Positions 44,603-53,432 of a stretch of 64,000 nucleotides of DNA are shown one piece after another. The stretch's first letter is position 1. The number at the start of each line of letters is the position of its first letter. The notes beneath the pieces were generated by a model. That model was not told the origin of the DNA. It saw only the letters and a list, made by a program, of their open reading frames with translations, and ran no database searches. The position numbers and the translations under genes were made by a program. Source of the DNA: Dehalococcoidia bacterium (GTDB taxonomy: Bacteria; Chloroflexota; Dehalococcoidia; UBA2979). The DNA lies in assembly GCA_009379925.1 (NCBI GenBank), contig WHSU01000009.1, positions 1-64,000 of the forward strand, read 5' to 3'.

Positions 44603-45650
44603 GTGGCGCTGTCCATCCCGCAGTCCGATGCCGACTTCACCGCCGACTGGCTGAGCGCCGCGCTGGCCGACGCCGGCATCGATGCTTCGGTGAGCAGGGT
44701 ATCCGTCGATGCTGTCTCGTTGCCGAGCGTTGCCTCGGAGGTCAGACGGGTCCGGGTCCGCTACGCCCGGCTCACGCAGGCGGCGCCTGCCTCGCTGATC
44801 TGGAAGCGCTCGGCGGCCGAGCCTGAGCGTCGGACGGCGTTCGCGAGGGATACGAGCGCGAGGTCACCTTCTACCGGGACATCGCCCCGCCGACGCCATG
44901 CACGTCCCCCACTGCTATCGGGCCGACCTCGACGCCACGACGCACGCCCATGTCCTGCTGCTGGAGGACCTTCCGGAGTTCGCGCCGGGCGACCTTCGCC
45001 GTGGCCTGACCGTCGACGAGGCGCAGCGGTTCGTGCGGCAGATCGCCGGGCTGCACGCGTCGCGCTGGGGCCTGGAGGCGCCGCCGTCGTCCGCCGAGAC
45101 CGAGCGCTACCGGGACTTCTACCGATCGCAGGTGGAGTCGAGCATGGGCTTCCTCGGGCAGTTCCTCGAGGTGGACGACCATGCACTGGTCGACCGCTTT
45201 GGCCGACAGGTGCTTGAGTGGCTCCGTCGGCTCGCCGCCGCGCCGCAAACGCTGAATCACGGCGACGCACACGGAGCGAACGTGCTCTTCGAGCCCGTCG
45301 AGGGGGGCGACCTCGCCATCATCGATTGGCAGGGATGGCGGACGGGCGCCGGCATCCTGGACGTCGCGCGGTTCCTCACGCTGAGCCTGCCATCGGACGT
45401 GCGGCGTGAAGCCGAAGCCGGCCTCGTGGCTTCGTACGTCGCGGCGCTGGCGGAGGGCGGCGTAGAGTACCCGTCCGAGCAAGCCTGGGCTGACTATCGC
45501 GCCGGATCCGGCTGGCAGTGGGGCTGGGCCGTGAATTTCTCCCGCCACGCATCGACCTGGAGCGACGACACGCGAGACCTCATGCACACTCTCGTGCCGC
45601 GCGCCGTCGAGGCGCTCCGCGACGCCGCCCGTAGCGGGCTGCTCGACTAG
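44603..45650 (+). pseudogene. Phosphotransferase (EcKL/APH-like kinase) broken by two frameshifts
   Basis: Three frames are needed. 44603 to about 44845 encodes the N-terminal part up to the nucleotide-binding strand SLIWKRS. A middle piece in the next frame gives GYEREVTFYRDIAP (44848-44889). From 44898 the third frame gives MHVPHCYRADLD through HGDAHGANVLF and IIDWQGW to a TAG at 45648. Joined, it is a normal ~350-residue kinase-like protein with HGDxHxxNVL and DWQ catalytic motifs. Both shifts fit single missing bases within ~50 bp, so either decay or sequence error is possible. Substrate unknown. Confidence 0.75.
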
Positions 45651-45659
45651 ACTCGGCGC

Positions 45660-46472
45660 ATGGCTACCGAAGCCGCGCCCACGACCGCCGAGATGCTGGC
45701 GTTCGCACTCGATCTGGCGGACGAGGCGGACCGGCTCACCATGCAGTACTACCGAGGTGACGCCGCCATCCAGGAGAAGGCGGACGGCTCGCTGGTCACG
45801 CGCGCGGACCAGGAGACCGAGGCGTACCTGCGCCGCCGCATCCTCGGCCGCTTCCCGGATCACGCCATCCTCGGTGAGGAGGAGGGCTTCGCGCAGGGCG
45901 CTGACGCCTCCGCGCGCTGGGTGATCGACCCGGTCGACGGGACGCACGGCTTCGCACGCGGCGTCCCGGTGTGGGCGACCCTGATCGCCTTCGAGCGCGA
46001 CCGGGTGTTCGAGGTGGGCGTGGCCTCCGCGCCCGCGCTTGGCACTCGATGGTGGGCGGGGCGGGGCCTCGGCGCGTACCGTGGCGCGCTGCCGGCGCGC
46101 GGGCACACCGGTGAGCGGATCGCGGTGTCGGATGTCGTGTCGCTCGGCGCGGCGCAGGTGCTCTACGGCTCGTACCGGCTGACGCTCGATGCGTGGGAGG
46201 GGCGCACCGAACGGCTCCTGCGGGGGGCGTGGCGGACCCGTGGGTTCGGCGACTTCTGGAGTCATTGCCTCGTTGCGGAAGGGGCTGCCGAGGTGATGCT
46301 GGAGGGCGAAATCTCGCCGTGGGACATCGCCGCGCTGCTTGTGATCGTGGAGGAAGCGGGCGGGCGGCTGACCGACATCGATGGCAACGCCACCATCGAG
46401 GCGGGCCACTGCATCACGACGAACGGCGCGCTCCACGAGCAGGTCCTGCGGACGCTCCGAGGCGAGGAGTAG
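45660..46472 (+). CDS. hisN: HisN-type histidinol phosphatase (inositol monophosphatase fold)
   Basis: 270 residues. Metal-site motifs are GEEEG, WVIDPVDGTHGFARGVPVW and SPWDIAALLVIVEEAGG. This superfamily includes inositol monophosphatase and the HisN histidinol-phosphatase. Assignment to HisN rests on nearness to hisB and on the absence of a phosphatase domain in that HisB. A general sugar- or nucleotide-phosphatase remains possible. It lies 9 bases after the broken kinase. Confidence 0.7.
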   Translation: MATEAAPTTAEMLAFALDLADEADRLTMQYYRGDAAIQEKADGSLVTRADQETEAYLRRRILGRFPDHAILGEEEGFAQGADASARWVIDPVDGTHGFARGVPVWATLIAFERDRVFEVGVASAPALGTRWWAGRGLGAYRGALPARGHTGERIAVSDVVSLGAAQVLYGSYRLTLDAWEGRTERLLRGAWRTRGFGDFWSHCLVAEGAAEVMLEGEISPWDIAALLVIVEEAGGRLTDIDGNATIEAGHCITTNGALHEQVLRTLRGEE

Positions 46473-46493
46473 CCCACCGACCGCCAGGATCCG

Positions 46494-47213
46494 TCACAGT
46501 CGGCGCAGGACGTACTTCGCGAAAATGCCGTCCGCCGAGTACTCGGCGTCCTCGATCGAGAACCCGCTGCGCTGGATGATCGGCTCGAGCAGCCAGGTGA
46601 AGGTCGAGTGCTCGTCGCGGACGTGCTCTTCGATGTCGCCGCGGCTCCAGCCGTCGACTACCGTCGCCTCGAGGGTGGAACACCAGCTTTCGATGCGCTC
46701 CTCAATCTCGGCCGGGTCGAAGCTGTAGGTGATGTCCCAGAGCCGGAACACACCACCCGGGCGGAGCATCTGGTGGATGCGAGCGAGCGCTATGGCTTTC
46801 CAGAAGTCGGGCAGGTGGTGCAGGGCGTACCGGGAGTAGACGAAGTCCGCGGGACGTCCTTCATGCTCGTAGGTCAGGAATCCCGCCTGCACGAGGTCGA
46901 CGCGGCCCTGCGCCCGGTCGACCTTCGCACGCAGCACGTCGAGCATCACAGGCGACACGTCCGCGGCCACGACTCGGGCGCAAAGCGGCGCGACGGCGAG
47001 CGTGAACTGCCCCGTCCCGGGGCCGATCTCGACGACCGTCGAGTCGCTGGTCAGGCCAAGACCCACGCACAGGGCGACCTCGTCGCCGGCGGCCGCGTCT
47101 TCGATGGCGTCGTAGCGAGCCGCGTGACCGGCATCGAGGTTTTCGCGGCCGGCGCTCGCGACCTCGTCGAGCAACCAGCCGGGGCGCGCTTCGGGCGGCT
47201 GCATTCGTGCCAT
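46494..47213 (-). CDS. SAM-dependent methyltransferase (class I)
   Basis: 239 residues from ATG 47213; sequence upstream in frame is Arg-rich and not gene-like. Motif I EIGPGTGQFTLAVAPLCARV, the motif II aspartate in VVAADVSPVML, and the post-motif region PADFVYSRYALHHLPDFWKA fit a UbiE-like small-molecule methyltransferase. Substrate unknown. It converges with the HisN-like gene. Confidence 0.85.
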   Translation of the reverse strand: MARMQPPEARPGWLLDEVASAGRENLDAGHAARYDAIEDAAAGDEVALCVGLGLTSDSTVVEIGPGTGQFTLAVAPLCARVVAADVSPVMLDVLRAKVDRAQGRVDLVQAGFLTYEHEGRPADFVYSRYALHHLPDFWKAIALARIHQMLRPGGVFRLWDITYSFDPAEIEERIESWCSTLEATVVDGWSRGDIEEHVRDEHSTFTWLLEPIIQRSGFSIEDAEYSADGIFAKYVLRRL

Positions 47214-47284
47214 CCTGTCAGACGACGCGCACAATCGCCAGAACGTCCGTCGGTGTAGACCGGTCAAGGGGGCAACCCGCCCCG

Positions 47285-47518
47285 TCAGTCCGCGCTGACC
47301 TCGATGTAGTCTTCGCCGGGCACGGTGGTCACCCTCATCCAGCGCTCGGTGCCGTCGTCGAAGCGGAAGAGGTGGCGGCCCTCGAGGTCCCAATGCGGGC
47401 CGGGGTCATCGGGCCGCAGCAGGTAAGTGCGCGGCTTCTCCGGATGGGGTTCGGCGCGGGCCACGCCCGCGGTCGCGCTCCCTCAGCAGTGAATCAACTC
47501 GATGATCTGTTCGGCCAT
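47285..47518 (-). CDS. Small gene with an in-frame TGA codon
   Basis: From ATG 47518 the frame reads MAEQIIELIHC, then TGA at 47485-47483, then stays open for 65 more codons to a TGA at 47285. The downstream part (KPRTYLLRPDDPGPHWDLEG, later DDGTERWMRVTTVPGEDY) has protein-like composition and codon use. Eleven bases past the TGA lies a perfect 7-bp stem CGCGGGC-GTG-GCCCGCG. Options: a nonsense mutation, a GTG restart at codon ~19 giving 59 residues, or selenocysteine insertion. It follows the higA-like gene by 12 bases and may be cotranscribed with it. Family not recognised. Confidence 0.45.
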
Positions 47519-47530
47519 GGGGCGACGGTA

Positions 47531-47830
47531 TCACGCCTCCGCGGGAGTGCGCCCATGTAGTCGCTTGACGCGCCGGCTTGGTCGGTGCCGCGCGAGGTCG
47601 TGGTTCGTTTGAAGGTTCATCCAGAACTCGGGGGTCGTATCGAGCGCCTCAGCGAACAGCCACGCTGTCTCGGGCGTCACCCCTCGCTTCGCCCGCACGA
47701 CCTCGTTAACGCGCTGGACCGGAACGCCGATGTGCTCGGCGAACGCGACCTGGGTCACGCCGAGCAGCTCGAGGAACTCCTCAAGCAGGATCTCGCCGGG
47801 ATGGGTCGGGATGCGGTTAGTCGGTCTCAT
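47531..47830 (-). CDS. HigA/VapI-type antitoxin (orphan)
   Basis: 99 residues. IPTHPGEILLEEFLELLGVT, an XRE helix-turn-helix, then TPETAWLFAEALDTTPEFWM is the HigA signature. HigA binds its promoter and neutralises the HigB RNase, whose gene normally lies just upstream. Here the upstream gene is purS and no HigB-like gene is adjacent, so this is a solitary antitoxin or a repurposed regulator. The in-frame-TGA small gene follows. Confidence 0.8.
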   Translation of the reverse strand: MRPTNRIPTHPGEILLEEFLELLGVTQVAFAEHIGVPVQRVNEVVRAKRGVTPETAWLFAEALDTTPEFWMNLQTNHDLARHRPSRRVKRLHGRTPAEA

Positions 47831-47851
47831 TGGATGCTCGCCGTCGCGCTT

Positions 47852-48124
47852 TCACGCGCCCGTGGCGGCGACTTCGCTGACTTCGAACTCGAATTGCTCG
47901 ATGACGCCGTTCGCCAGCAGGCGGTCGCACATCTGGTGTACCGACTCCTCGGCGGCGGAACCGCTCTCCGCTTCGAGAGTCACTTCGAGGCGTTTCCCGA
48001 CACGCACGGTCTGCACGCCGGCGAAGCCGAGCGTGTGCAGCCCATCGCGGACCGCGAGGCCCTGCGGGTCGTTCACCAGCGGCTTGAGCATGACGTTGAT
48101 GCGCGCGAGGTAGGTCGAGGCCAT
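47852..48124 (-). CDS. purS: Phosphoribosylformylglycinamidine synthase subunit PurS
   Basis: 90 residues. ARINVMLKPLVNDPQGLAVR, then LHTLGFAGVQTVRVGK and LLANGVIEQFEFEV match the small PurS subunit, which forms FGAM synthase with PurL and PurQ in the fourth step of purine synthesis. It lies 34 bases after purC. The purL and purQ genes are not in the window. Confidence 0.9.
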   Translation of the reverse strand: MASTYLARINVMLKPLVNDPQGLAVRDGLHTLGFAGVQTVRVGKRLEVTLEAESGSAAEESVHQMCDRLLANGVIEQFEFEVSEVAATGA

Positions 48125-48158
48125 GGGGTCAGCGGCTCCTGCTCTGTTGCGCTGTGGG

Positions 48159-49073
48159 CTATGCGGCGGGCTCTGGCAGCGGCTCGCCGGTGATGCGGCG
48201 GTACGCCTCCTGGTAGCGCTCGCTCATCGCCGTCACCACGTCGTCCGGCAACTCCGGGCCGGGCGGCTGCTTGTCCCAATCGAGGGCGTCGAGCCAGTCG
48301 CGTAGCGGCTGCTTGTCGAAGGACGGCTGCTCCTCGCCCGGCCGGTACTGGTCGGCGGGCCAGAAGCGCGAGGAGTCCGGGGTCATCACCTCGTCGATCA
48401 GGGTGACCTCGCCGTCCAGCCAGCCGAATTCGAACTTCGTGTCGGCCATCAGGATGCCATGCTCCCGCGCCAGGTTCGCGCCGTAGCGGTAGAGCGCCAG
48501 CGAGCGCAGCTTGAGGACGTTGGCCGTCTCCGCACCGAGCGCCGCCTCCACCTCCTCGTAGGTCATCGGCGCGTCGTGCGCCGGCGGCTCGGCCTTCGAG
48601 GTGGGCGTGAAGATCGGCTCCAGCAGTTGCATGCTCTTCACGAGCCCCTCGGGCAGGGGGATGCCGCAGATGCTGCCGGTCTTCTGGTACTCGGTCCACC
48701 CGGAGCCGGTGATGTAGCCGCGCACCACGGCCTCCACCTTCAGCACCTCGGCGCGACGCATCACCATGGAGCGTCCGAAGAACGCGGGGTCCTCAACGCC
48801 GAACTCCGAGGCGTTCGAAGCATCGAGGACGGCGACGAAGGCGCTGGGGACGACCTCCTTCGTGCGCTCGTACCAGAACGCCGAGAGCCGCGTGAGCACC
48901 TCGCCCTTGCGCGGGACGCCGGTCGGCAGTACCACGTCGAAGGCCGATACGCGGTCGGTGGCGACGAGCAGCAGGCGGTCGCCGGGCAGCGCGTAGATGT
49001 CGCGCACCTTCGCCGAATGCACCTTCTCCAAACCGGGTAGTTCGGAGGACATGAGGACGGCTTCGTAGGGCAT
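48159..49073 (-). CDS. purC: Phosphoribosylaminoimidazole-succinocarboxamide synthase
   Basis: 304 residues from ATG 49073, which has a GGAGGT site five bases upstream. Motifs KVHSAKVRDIYALPGDRLLL, TDRVSAFDVVL, RGYITGSGWTEY and DTKFEFGW are family standards. It joins CAIR and aspartate with ATP to make SAICAR, the substrate of PurB encoded nearby. First gene of purC-purS. Confidence 0.95.
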   Translation of the reverse strand: MPYEAVLMSSELPGLEKVHSAKVRDIYALPGDRLLLVATDRVSAFDVVLPTGVPRKGEVLTRLSAFWYERTKEVVPSAFVAVLDASNASEFGVEDPAFFGRSMVMRRAEVLKVEAVVRGYITGSGWTEYQKTGSICGIPLPEGLVKSMQLLEPIFTPTSKAEPPAHDAPMTYEEVEAALGAETANVLKLRSLALYRYGANLAREHGILMADTKFEFGWLDGEVTLIDEVMTPDSSRFWPADQYRPGEEQPSFDKQPLRDWLDALDWDKQPPGPELPDDVVTAMSERYQEAYRRITGEPLPEPAA

Positions 49074-49241
49074 TCGGGACCTCCCGTGGTCAAGGGGGGT
49101 GACGGCGATGGGGGACACCGCCAGCCTAGCAGCGAGGTGCGACAGGGCATAGGTGCTCGGTTGCGCACCCGCCGCCGTGACGCCGCGTCCCCGCTGCTGT
49201 ACGTTCCCGTCGACTCGTCGTCGAGCCAGCCGAGGTGGCTG

Positions 49242-49877
49242 ATGCCGGTTCCCCGCGTGCACCTGTTGCGGCATGGCCATTCCATGTGGCAAACGGACTA
49301 CGACATCACGGGGATCGATCCGGTGGTTCCCGACGCACGACTGTCCGAGCGTGGTCGGGACCAGGCGGCCGCGGTGGCAGGTGAGGTCCAGCGGCTGGGT
49401 GTCAAGCTCATTGTCACCTCACCCCTGACCCGCGCGATCGAGACGGCCCTCGGCGTGGTCGATCCCACCTCACGTGCCTCCGTCGTTGTCGATTCCTTGG
49501 TCCGCGAGCGACTAGGCGACAGCTGCGACATCGGACGTTCCCCCGCCGAGTTGGCGTGCGAGTTCCCGGCGCTCGATTTTGGCCGCCTCGCCGATACCTG
49601 GTGGTACACAGGCCCGCCGGACGGGCGCGGGATCCCAATCGAGTCACGGGATCGTCTGGCAGAGCGGGCTTCGAGGTTTCGGTCGTGGCTACTCACGCGC
49701 GCGGAGCGCTCGGTCCTGGTTGTCAGCCACTCGGACTTCATCCGACAGTTCGCCGGGGTCAGGTTGGACAACTGCGTGCTCTTCGAGTGGACCATCGACC
49801 GCCCGTACCTGCTCGCCTCGCCAGGTGGGAGCGGGACCGGGCACCTGCCAGCAGTCCCCGCGAACGACTCGAGGTGA
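49242..49877 (+). CDS. Histidine phosphatase family protein
   Basis: 211 residues from ATG 49242. HLLRHGHSMW carries the phospho-accepting His, TSPLTRAIETA the second Arg, and VVSHSDFIRQF the second catalytic His. Members include phosphoglycerate mutases, cobalamin-pathway and nucleotide phosphatases. No context fixes the substrate. It ends 7 bases before the convergent purB. Confidence 0.85.
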   Translation: MPVPRVHLLRHGHSMWQTDYDITGIDPVVPDARLSERGRDQAAAVAGEVQRLGVKLIVTSPLTRAIETALGVVDPTSRASVVVDSLVRERLGDSCDIGRSPAELACEFPALDFGRLADTWWYTGPPDGRGIPIESRDRLAERASRFRSWLLTRAERSVLVVSHSDFIRQFAGVRLDNCVLFEWTIDRPYLLASPGGSGTGHLPAVPANDSR

Positions 49878-49884
49878 GCACCGG

Positions 49885-51186
49885 CTAAGCGAGCAGCCCG
49901 ATCCGACGGAAGCTCTCGTCCGTGTGCTGGAGGAACGCCTGAGGGTCGAAGATGGCGTCGAGGTCAGCCGCGTCCAGGCGCTCGCGGACCTCGGGGTCGG
50001 CGTCCAAGAGGTCGCGCAGGGGGACCTCGTCGTGCCAGGCGCGCATCGAGTTGCGCTTCACGATCTCGTAGGCCGCCTCGCGCTTCAGCCCCGCCTCGAT
50101 CAGCGCGTTCAGCACCTTCGAGGAGTAGACGAGGCCCTGCGTCGCCTCTAGGTTGCGGCGCATACGGTCCGGGTAGACGCGGAGCCCGGCCATGACCCCG
50201 GTGAAGATGTGCAGCATGTAGTCGAGGAGGCCTGTGGCGTCCGGCAGGATGACGCGCTCGGCGCTGGAGTGCGAGATGTCGCGCTCGTGCCAGAGCGCCA
50301 CGTTCTCGAAGCCTGTCGTCGAGTAGCCGCGCAGCGTCCGGGCCAGTCCACAGACGCGCTCGCACAGCTCCGGGTTGCGTTTGTGCGGCATCGAGGACGA
50401 GCCGGTCTGCCCGCCCTCTTCGAAGGGCTCTTCCGCTTCGCGGATATCGGTGCGCTGCAGGCCTCGGATCTCGGTGGCGAACTTCTCCAGCGAGGCCGCG
50501 AGGCCCGCGAGTACGCCGAGGTAGAAGGCGTGGCGGTCGCGCTGGATCACCTGCGTCGTCACCGGCGCCACGCGCAGCCCCAGCCGGCGGCAGGCGTCCT
50601 CCTCGACGGACGGGGGCACCGAGGCGTGCGTGCCCACGGGCCCGGACATCTGGCCGACGGCGACCTGGTCGCGCGCCAGGGCGATGCGTTCCTCGTGGCG
50701 GCGCAGTTCGTCCACCCAGACCGCTAGCTTCAGCCCGAAGGTCGTCGGCTCCGCGTGCATGCCGTGGGTGCGGCCGATCATGACTGTGTCTTTGTGTTCG
50801 ACGGCACGCCGCGCGATCACTTCTCGCAACTGCTTTGTACCGCGGTCGATGAGGTCCAGCGCGTCCACCAGTTGTAAGCATGTGGCGGTGTCCCACACGT
50901 CGTTACTGGTCAGCCCGTAGTGCACCCACCGAGACTCGTCACCCAGCGAGTCGGCGACCGACCGTAAGAAGGCGGTCACATCGTGGTGGGTCTCATCGAT
51001 GTAACGCATCACATCGGGCACGTCGACGCGGGCGTTGGCCCGCACCCGCTCGGCGTCCGCGCGCGGCACCACGCCGGCGTCCGCCCACGCCTCGACGACG
51101 GCGACCTCGACGCGCAGCCAGGTCTGGAACTTGTGCTCGTCCGACCAGATCGCGGTCATCTCCGGCCGCGCGTAGCGGGGGATCAT
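49885..51186 (-). CDS. purB: Adenylosuccinate lyase
   Basis: 433 residues. It releases fumarate from SAICAR and from adenylosuccinate. [20 protein letters not shown] and the flexible signature loop [11 protein letters not shown] are canonical, as is [13 protein letters not shown]. The length is that of the short bacterial PurB type. It supplies the step after PurC, encoded 800 bases away on the same strand. A diverged paralogue lies at 9611. Confidence 0.95.
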   Translation of the reverse strand: MIPRYARPEMTAIWSDEHKFQTWLRVEVAVVEAWADAGVVPRADAERVRANARVDVPDVMRYIDETHHDVTAFLRSVADSLGDESRWVHYGLTSNDVWDTATCLQLVDALDLIDRGTKQLREVIARRAVEHKDTVMIGRTHGMHAEPTTFGLKLAVWVDELRRHEERIALARDQVAVGQMSGPVGTHASVPPSVEEDACRRLGLRVAPVTTQVIQRDRHAFYLGVLAGLAASLEKFATEIRGLQRTDIREAEEPFEEGGQTGSSSMPHKRNPELCERVCGLARTLRGYSTTGFENVALWHERDISHSSAERVILPDATGLLDYMLHIFTGVMAGLRVYPDRMRRNLEATQGLVYSSKVLNALIEAGLKREAAYEIVKRNSMRAWHDEVPLRDLLDADPEVRERLDAADLDAIFDPQAFLQHTDESFRRIGLLA

Positions 51187-51368
51187 CGGGGCGCCTCGTG
51201 CGCGTCTTCGGGCCTCGGGTGGTGCTTCACACGAGGAGTCTAGGGACGCCGGCGGCGGGCGGCAACGTGGGGCGAAACCGGGAGATTACGCGACTTCCAA
51301 CGCACAACGATTGACATATTGGGTTATCCTGCGGACGCTCCGGTCCAGGGGCGCGGTCCACCTCGGTG

Positions 51369-51378
51369 CCCCCCCCCC
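51369..51378. repeat. C10 homopolymer tract
   Basis: Ten consecutive C on the + strand, between an upstream ATG frame (from 51319) and the LuxR-type domain in the same frame. It could allow slip-strand switching, but may also be a sequencing weak spot. The rest of 51187-51411 has no gene. Confidence 0.7.
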
Positions 51379-51411
51379 ACTCTCCCGGCCGGAGCGGGAG
51401 AGGATGCTGCC

Positions 51412-51582
51412 GTGTCTCAACACCCGCGCTTGACGCCTCGGGAAGTCGAGGTGCTCCGCCTCATCGGTCGAGCGATGCCCGACGGCGAGATGGCGCTCTG
51501 CCTGCGCATCAGCAGGGCGACGGTTGCCACTCACGTCCAGCACCTCCACCAGAAGATCGGCACGAACACACGGCAGGGCTGA
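51412..51582 (+). CDS. LuxR-type helix-turn-helix domain fragment
   Basis: 56 residues from a GTG at 51412 (an upstream in-frame ATG at 51319 would add a Pro-rich leader across the C10 tract). RLTPREVEVLRLIGRAMPDG, then ISRATVATHVQHLHQKIGTN is a complete GerE/LuxR DNA-binding domain. It ends early (NTRQG); an adjacent frame continues LTLAAKEHE, the expected last helix, suggesting a one-base shift near 51580. It could be a decayed or minimal regulator of the genes downstream. 51583-51830 holds no other gene. Confidence 0.5.
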   Translation: MSQHPRLTPREVEVLRLIGRAMPDGEMALCLRISRATVATHVQHLHQKIGTNTRQG

Positions 51583-51830
51583 CGCTGGCGGCCAAGGAGC
51601 ATGAGGACTGCTGCTGGCCAGAAGGCGAGTCATCCGGCCGCCGATCTCCCTACTTTGAATGATCATTGATCCAGGGGACGCCACTGGCCTCAGCGACGAC
51701 TAGCCTCGATTTGCCGCTCCCGACGAACCCAGTTCTGGAGGGGCCACGCTTCCACGGGAATCAAGTGACCGTATGAGGGGGGAATCGACTAATCAGATCG
51801 GGCTTGCCCACAATGAACATAGGAGTCGCC

Positions 51831-52346
51831 GTGAGTTACACACTGCCAGTCTGGATCCGATCGAACACGCGGTTCATCGGACTCTTCGTTGCCATCGTCG
51901 TGCTTGGCAGCGTGCTAGGCCTCGGTGCGCGCGCGATCGCGGACAACAATGAGCGAGCGCAACCCACGCGGGGCGAAACACTGTCCACCGGCCGCACGTT
52001 GCCTGCTCTGACGCGTGAGCAGGAGGACCTTGCGATTTCGCTCGCTACGACCCACCCGAGCGTCACCGCACTTATCGGCGATCGTACCGCACGGGTCGTC
52101 GAGGCACCGTTGGTATGGCATGCGCCGAATGGAGAGCTGTACGGCGCTGCGGTTGTCGTAGAAGTCAGCGAGCCGATGGATGGCACACACGAATGGCTTG
52201 TTCCTCGGTACACGCCCGACGGCAACAGCTATTCGACGGTTTCCCAGGTTGAGGCTGTCGAACGCGTAACCAAATTACAACTCTTCATTGACCTTGAGGA
52301 TCGAGAGATCGCCGGTGTCAAACCAGCGCTCATCCTCCCATACTGA
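51831..52346 (+). CDS. Exported or membrane-anchored protein, unknown
   Basis: 171 residues from GTG 51831, chosen because AGGAG lies five bases upstream; ATG 51813 is an alternative. An N-terminal hydrophobic segment (FIGLFVAIVVLGSVLGLGAR) anchors or exports it. The body is a hydrophilic alpha/beta domain (TREQEDLAISLATTHPSVTA, APNGELYGAAVVVEV). No family is recognised. Codon use is less GC-biased than in purB. It pairs with the following gene. Confidence 0.55.
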   Translation: MSYTLPVWIRSNTRFIGLFVAIVVLGSVLGLGARAIADNNERAQPTRGETLSTGRTLPALTREQEDLAISLATTHPSVTALIGDRTARVVEAPLVWHAPNGELYGAAVVVEVSEPMDGTHEWLVPRYTPDGNSYSTVSQVEAVERVTKLQLFIDLEDREIAGVKPALILPY

Positions 52347-52360
52347 AAACGGGCTAGTAT

Positions 52361-52510
52361 ATGAAAATGATCAGTACTCTAACTTCTGTAATCAAGGCCC
52401 TCGCGACTGTCGCTCTCGCATTCGCGGCTCTCACAGCCGCGCTCATTTCTTCATGTGGCAGCGATCGTCGTGTTGGGATGCGGTATCTGGTCTCAGGTCG
52501 CATCGGCTGA
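52361..52510 (+). CDS. Short lipoprotein-signal ORF, possible lost N-terminus of the next gene
   Basis: 49 residues: MKMISTLTSVIKALATVALA then AALTAALISSCGSD, a good lipoprotein signal ending in LISSC, followed by a stop. It overlaps the next gene in another frame. It may be a signal peptide separated from the 52455 gene by a one-base shift near 52450-52500, or a tiny lipoprotein. Confidence 0.4.
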   Translation: MKMISTLTSVIKALATVALAFAALTAALISSCGSDRRVGMRYLVSGRIG

Positions 52511-53432
52511 GTCTATTCCTATGTTGGACCGCGATGCCCAAGTTCAGCTTCTAGATATCGGTATCAAAGACGTCTCGCTCGAGGAAGCAGCGCGCATCGA
52601 TCTGTTTAGTTTTGCGGAGGGTCAATCACAAGGGCCGGACGATTGGTACGGGGGTCGGCTGCACGTTCGGCTCGATCTCGATCAGATACTGGAAGCAGTC
52701 AGTGAGCCTGCCTACCTGACTGGCGAGGTCAACGATGCATCTTTTGGGCTGATCAAGCTGTTGCCGACATCCCAGGGAGACCTACCCGGCGTCGTGTGGT
52801 CGACTGCCGATCTGTTCTTAGGAGGTCGGAGCGGCGTGACATTGGGGCCGTCGTTGGATCTGTCTTTCGAGAACTATTTGCAGAGGAGCGCAGTTCGCAG
52901 CGGACCTGCTTCCTTGGGAGTGAGGCTCGAGACGTTGTCTGGCGGACCGCCATCCTGGATCACGGGGACGCTCCTTCCGGATTCGTCAGTTTACCGAACG
53001 ACCGTCGGCCCGCCTGACTCATCCATCTCCGTGGATTCAATCGACTTCCCGGACAAGGTCGGAGAGGAGACCTCGCTCACTGTTTCCGTCGAGTCCGTCG
53101 GGACACGCCTCCGCGACGTGCGCGTTACTTTCGAGTCCCCTGACGGCGCATATGGCATCGAGCCCGCGCAACTTCTCATTCCGGAAGTTGCCGAGGAGGT
53201 TGATGTAGAGGTGCGGATCCGCCGGATCGCAGCCGAGGGAAGCACCCTCCGTGTCGAGGCTTCGCCTGAGAACGGAGGGGATGAGACTGTGGTGCTTCGG
53301 GATAAGGGAAGGCGGCTCCCTCTAGGAGTTGCCGATAGTGTTCTGCTCATCGCTGGGTTTGTTGGCGTTTGTTTCCTGTTGTTAATTCGCCTGATCGTGC
53401 AGCGACGGGATCTCCATAGGATTGCGTGGTAG
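52455..53432 (+). CDS. Exported protein with C-terminal membrane anchor, unknown
   Basis: 325 residues from GTG 52455; no ribosome site is evident, and the true N-terminus may be the signal at 52361. A short hydrophobic start (VVLGCGIWSQVASA) suggests export. Residues ~40-190 are a beta-rich domain, and ~190-290 resembles an Ig/NEAT-like beta sandwich (ETSLTVSVESVGTRLRDVRV). The C-terminal VLLIAGFVGVCFLLLIRLIV is one membrane helix followed by a basic tail, so the protein would face outward. No family recognised. Lower GC bias. Confidence 0.55.
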   Translation: MAAIVVLGCGIWSQVASAESIPMLDRDAQVQLLDIGIKDVSLEEAARIDLFSFAEGQSQGPDDWYGGRLHVRLDLDQILEAVSEPAYLTGEVNDASFGLIKLLPTSQGDLPGVVWSTADLFLGGRSGVTLGPSLDLSFENYLQRSAVRSGPASLGVRLETLSGGPPSWITGTLLPDSSVYRTTVGPPDSSISVDSIDFPDKVGEETSLTVSVESVGTRLRDVRVTFESPDGAYGIEPAQLLIPEVAEEVDVEVRIRRIAAEGSTLRVEASPENGGDETVVLRDKGRRLPLGVADSVLLIAGFVGVCFLLLIRLIVQRRDLHRIAW

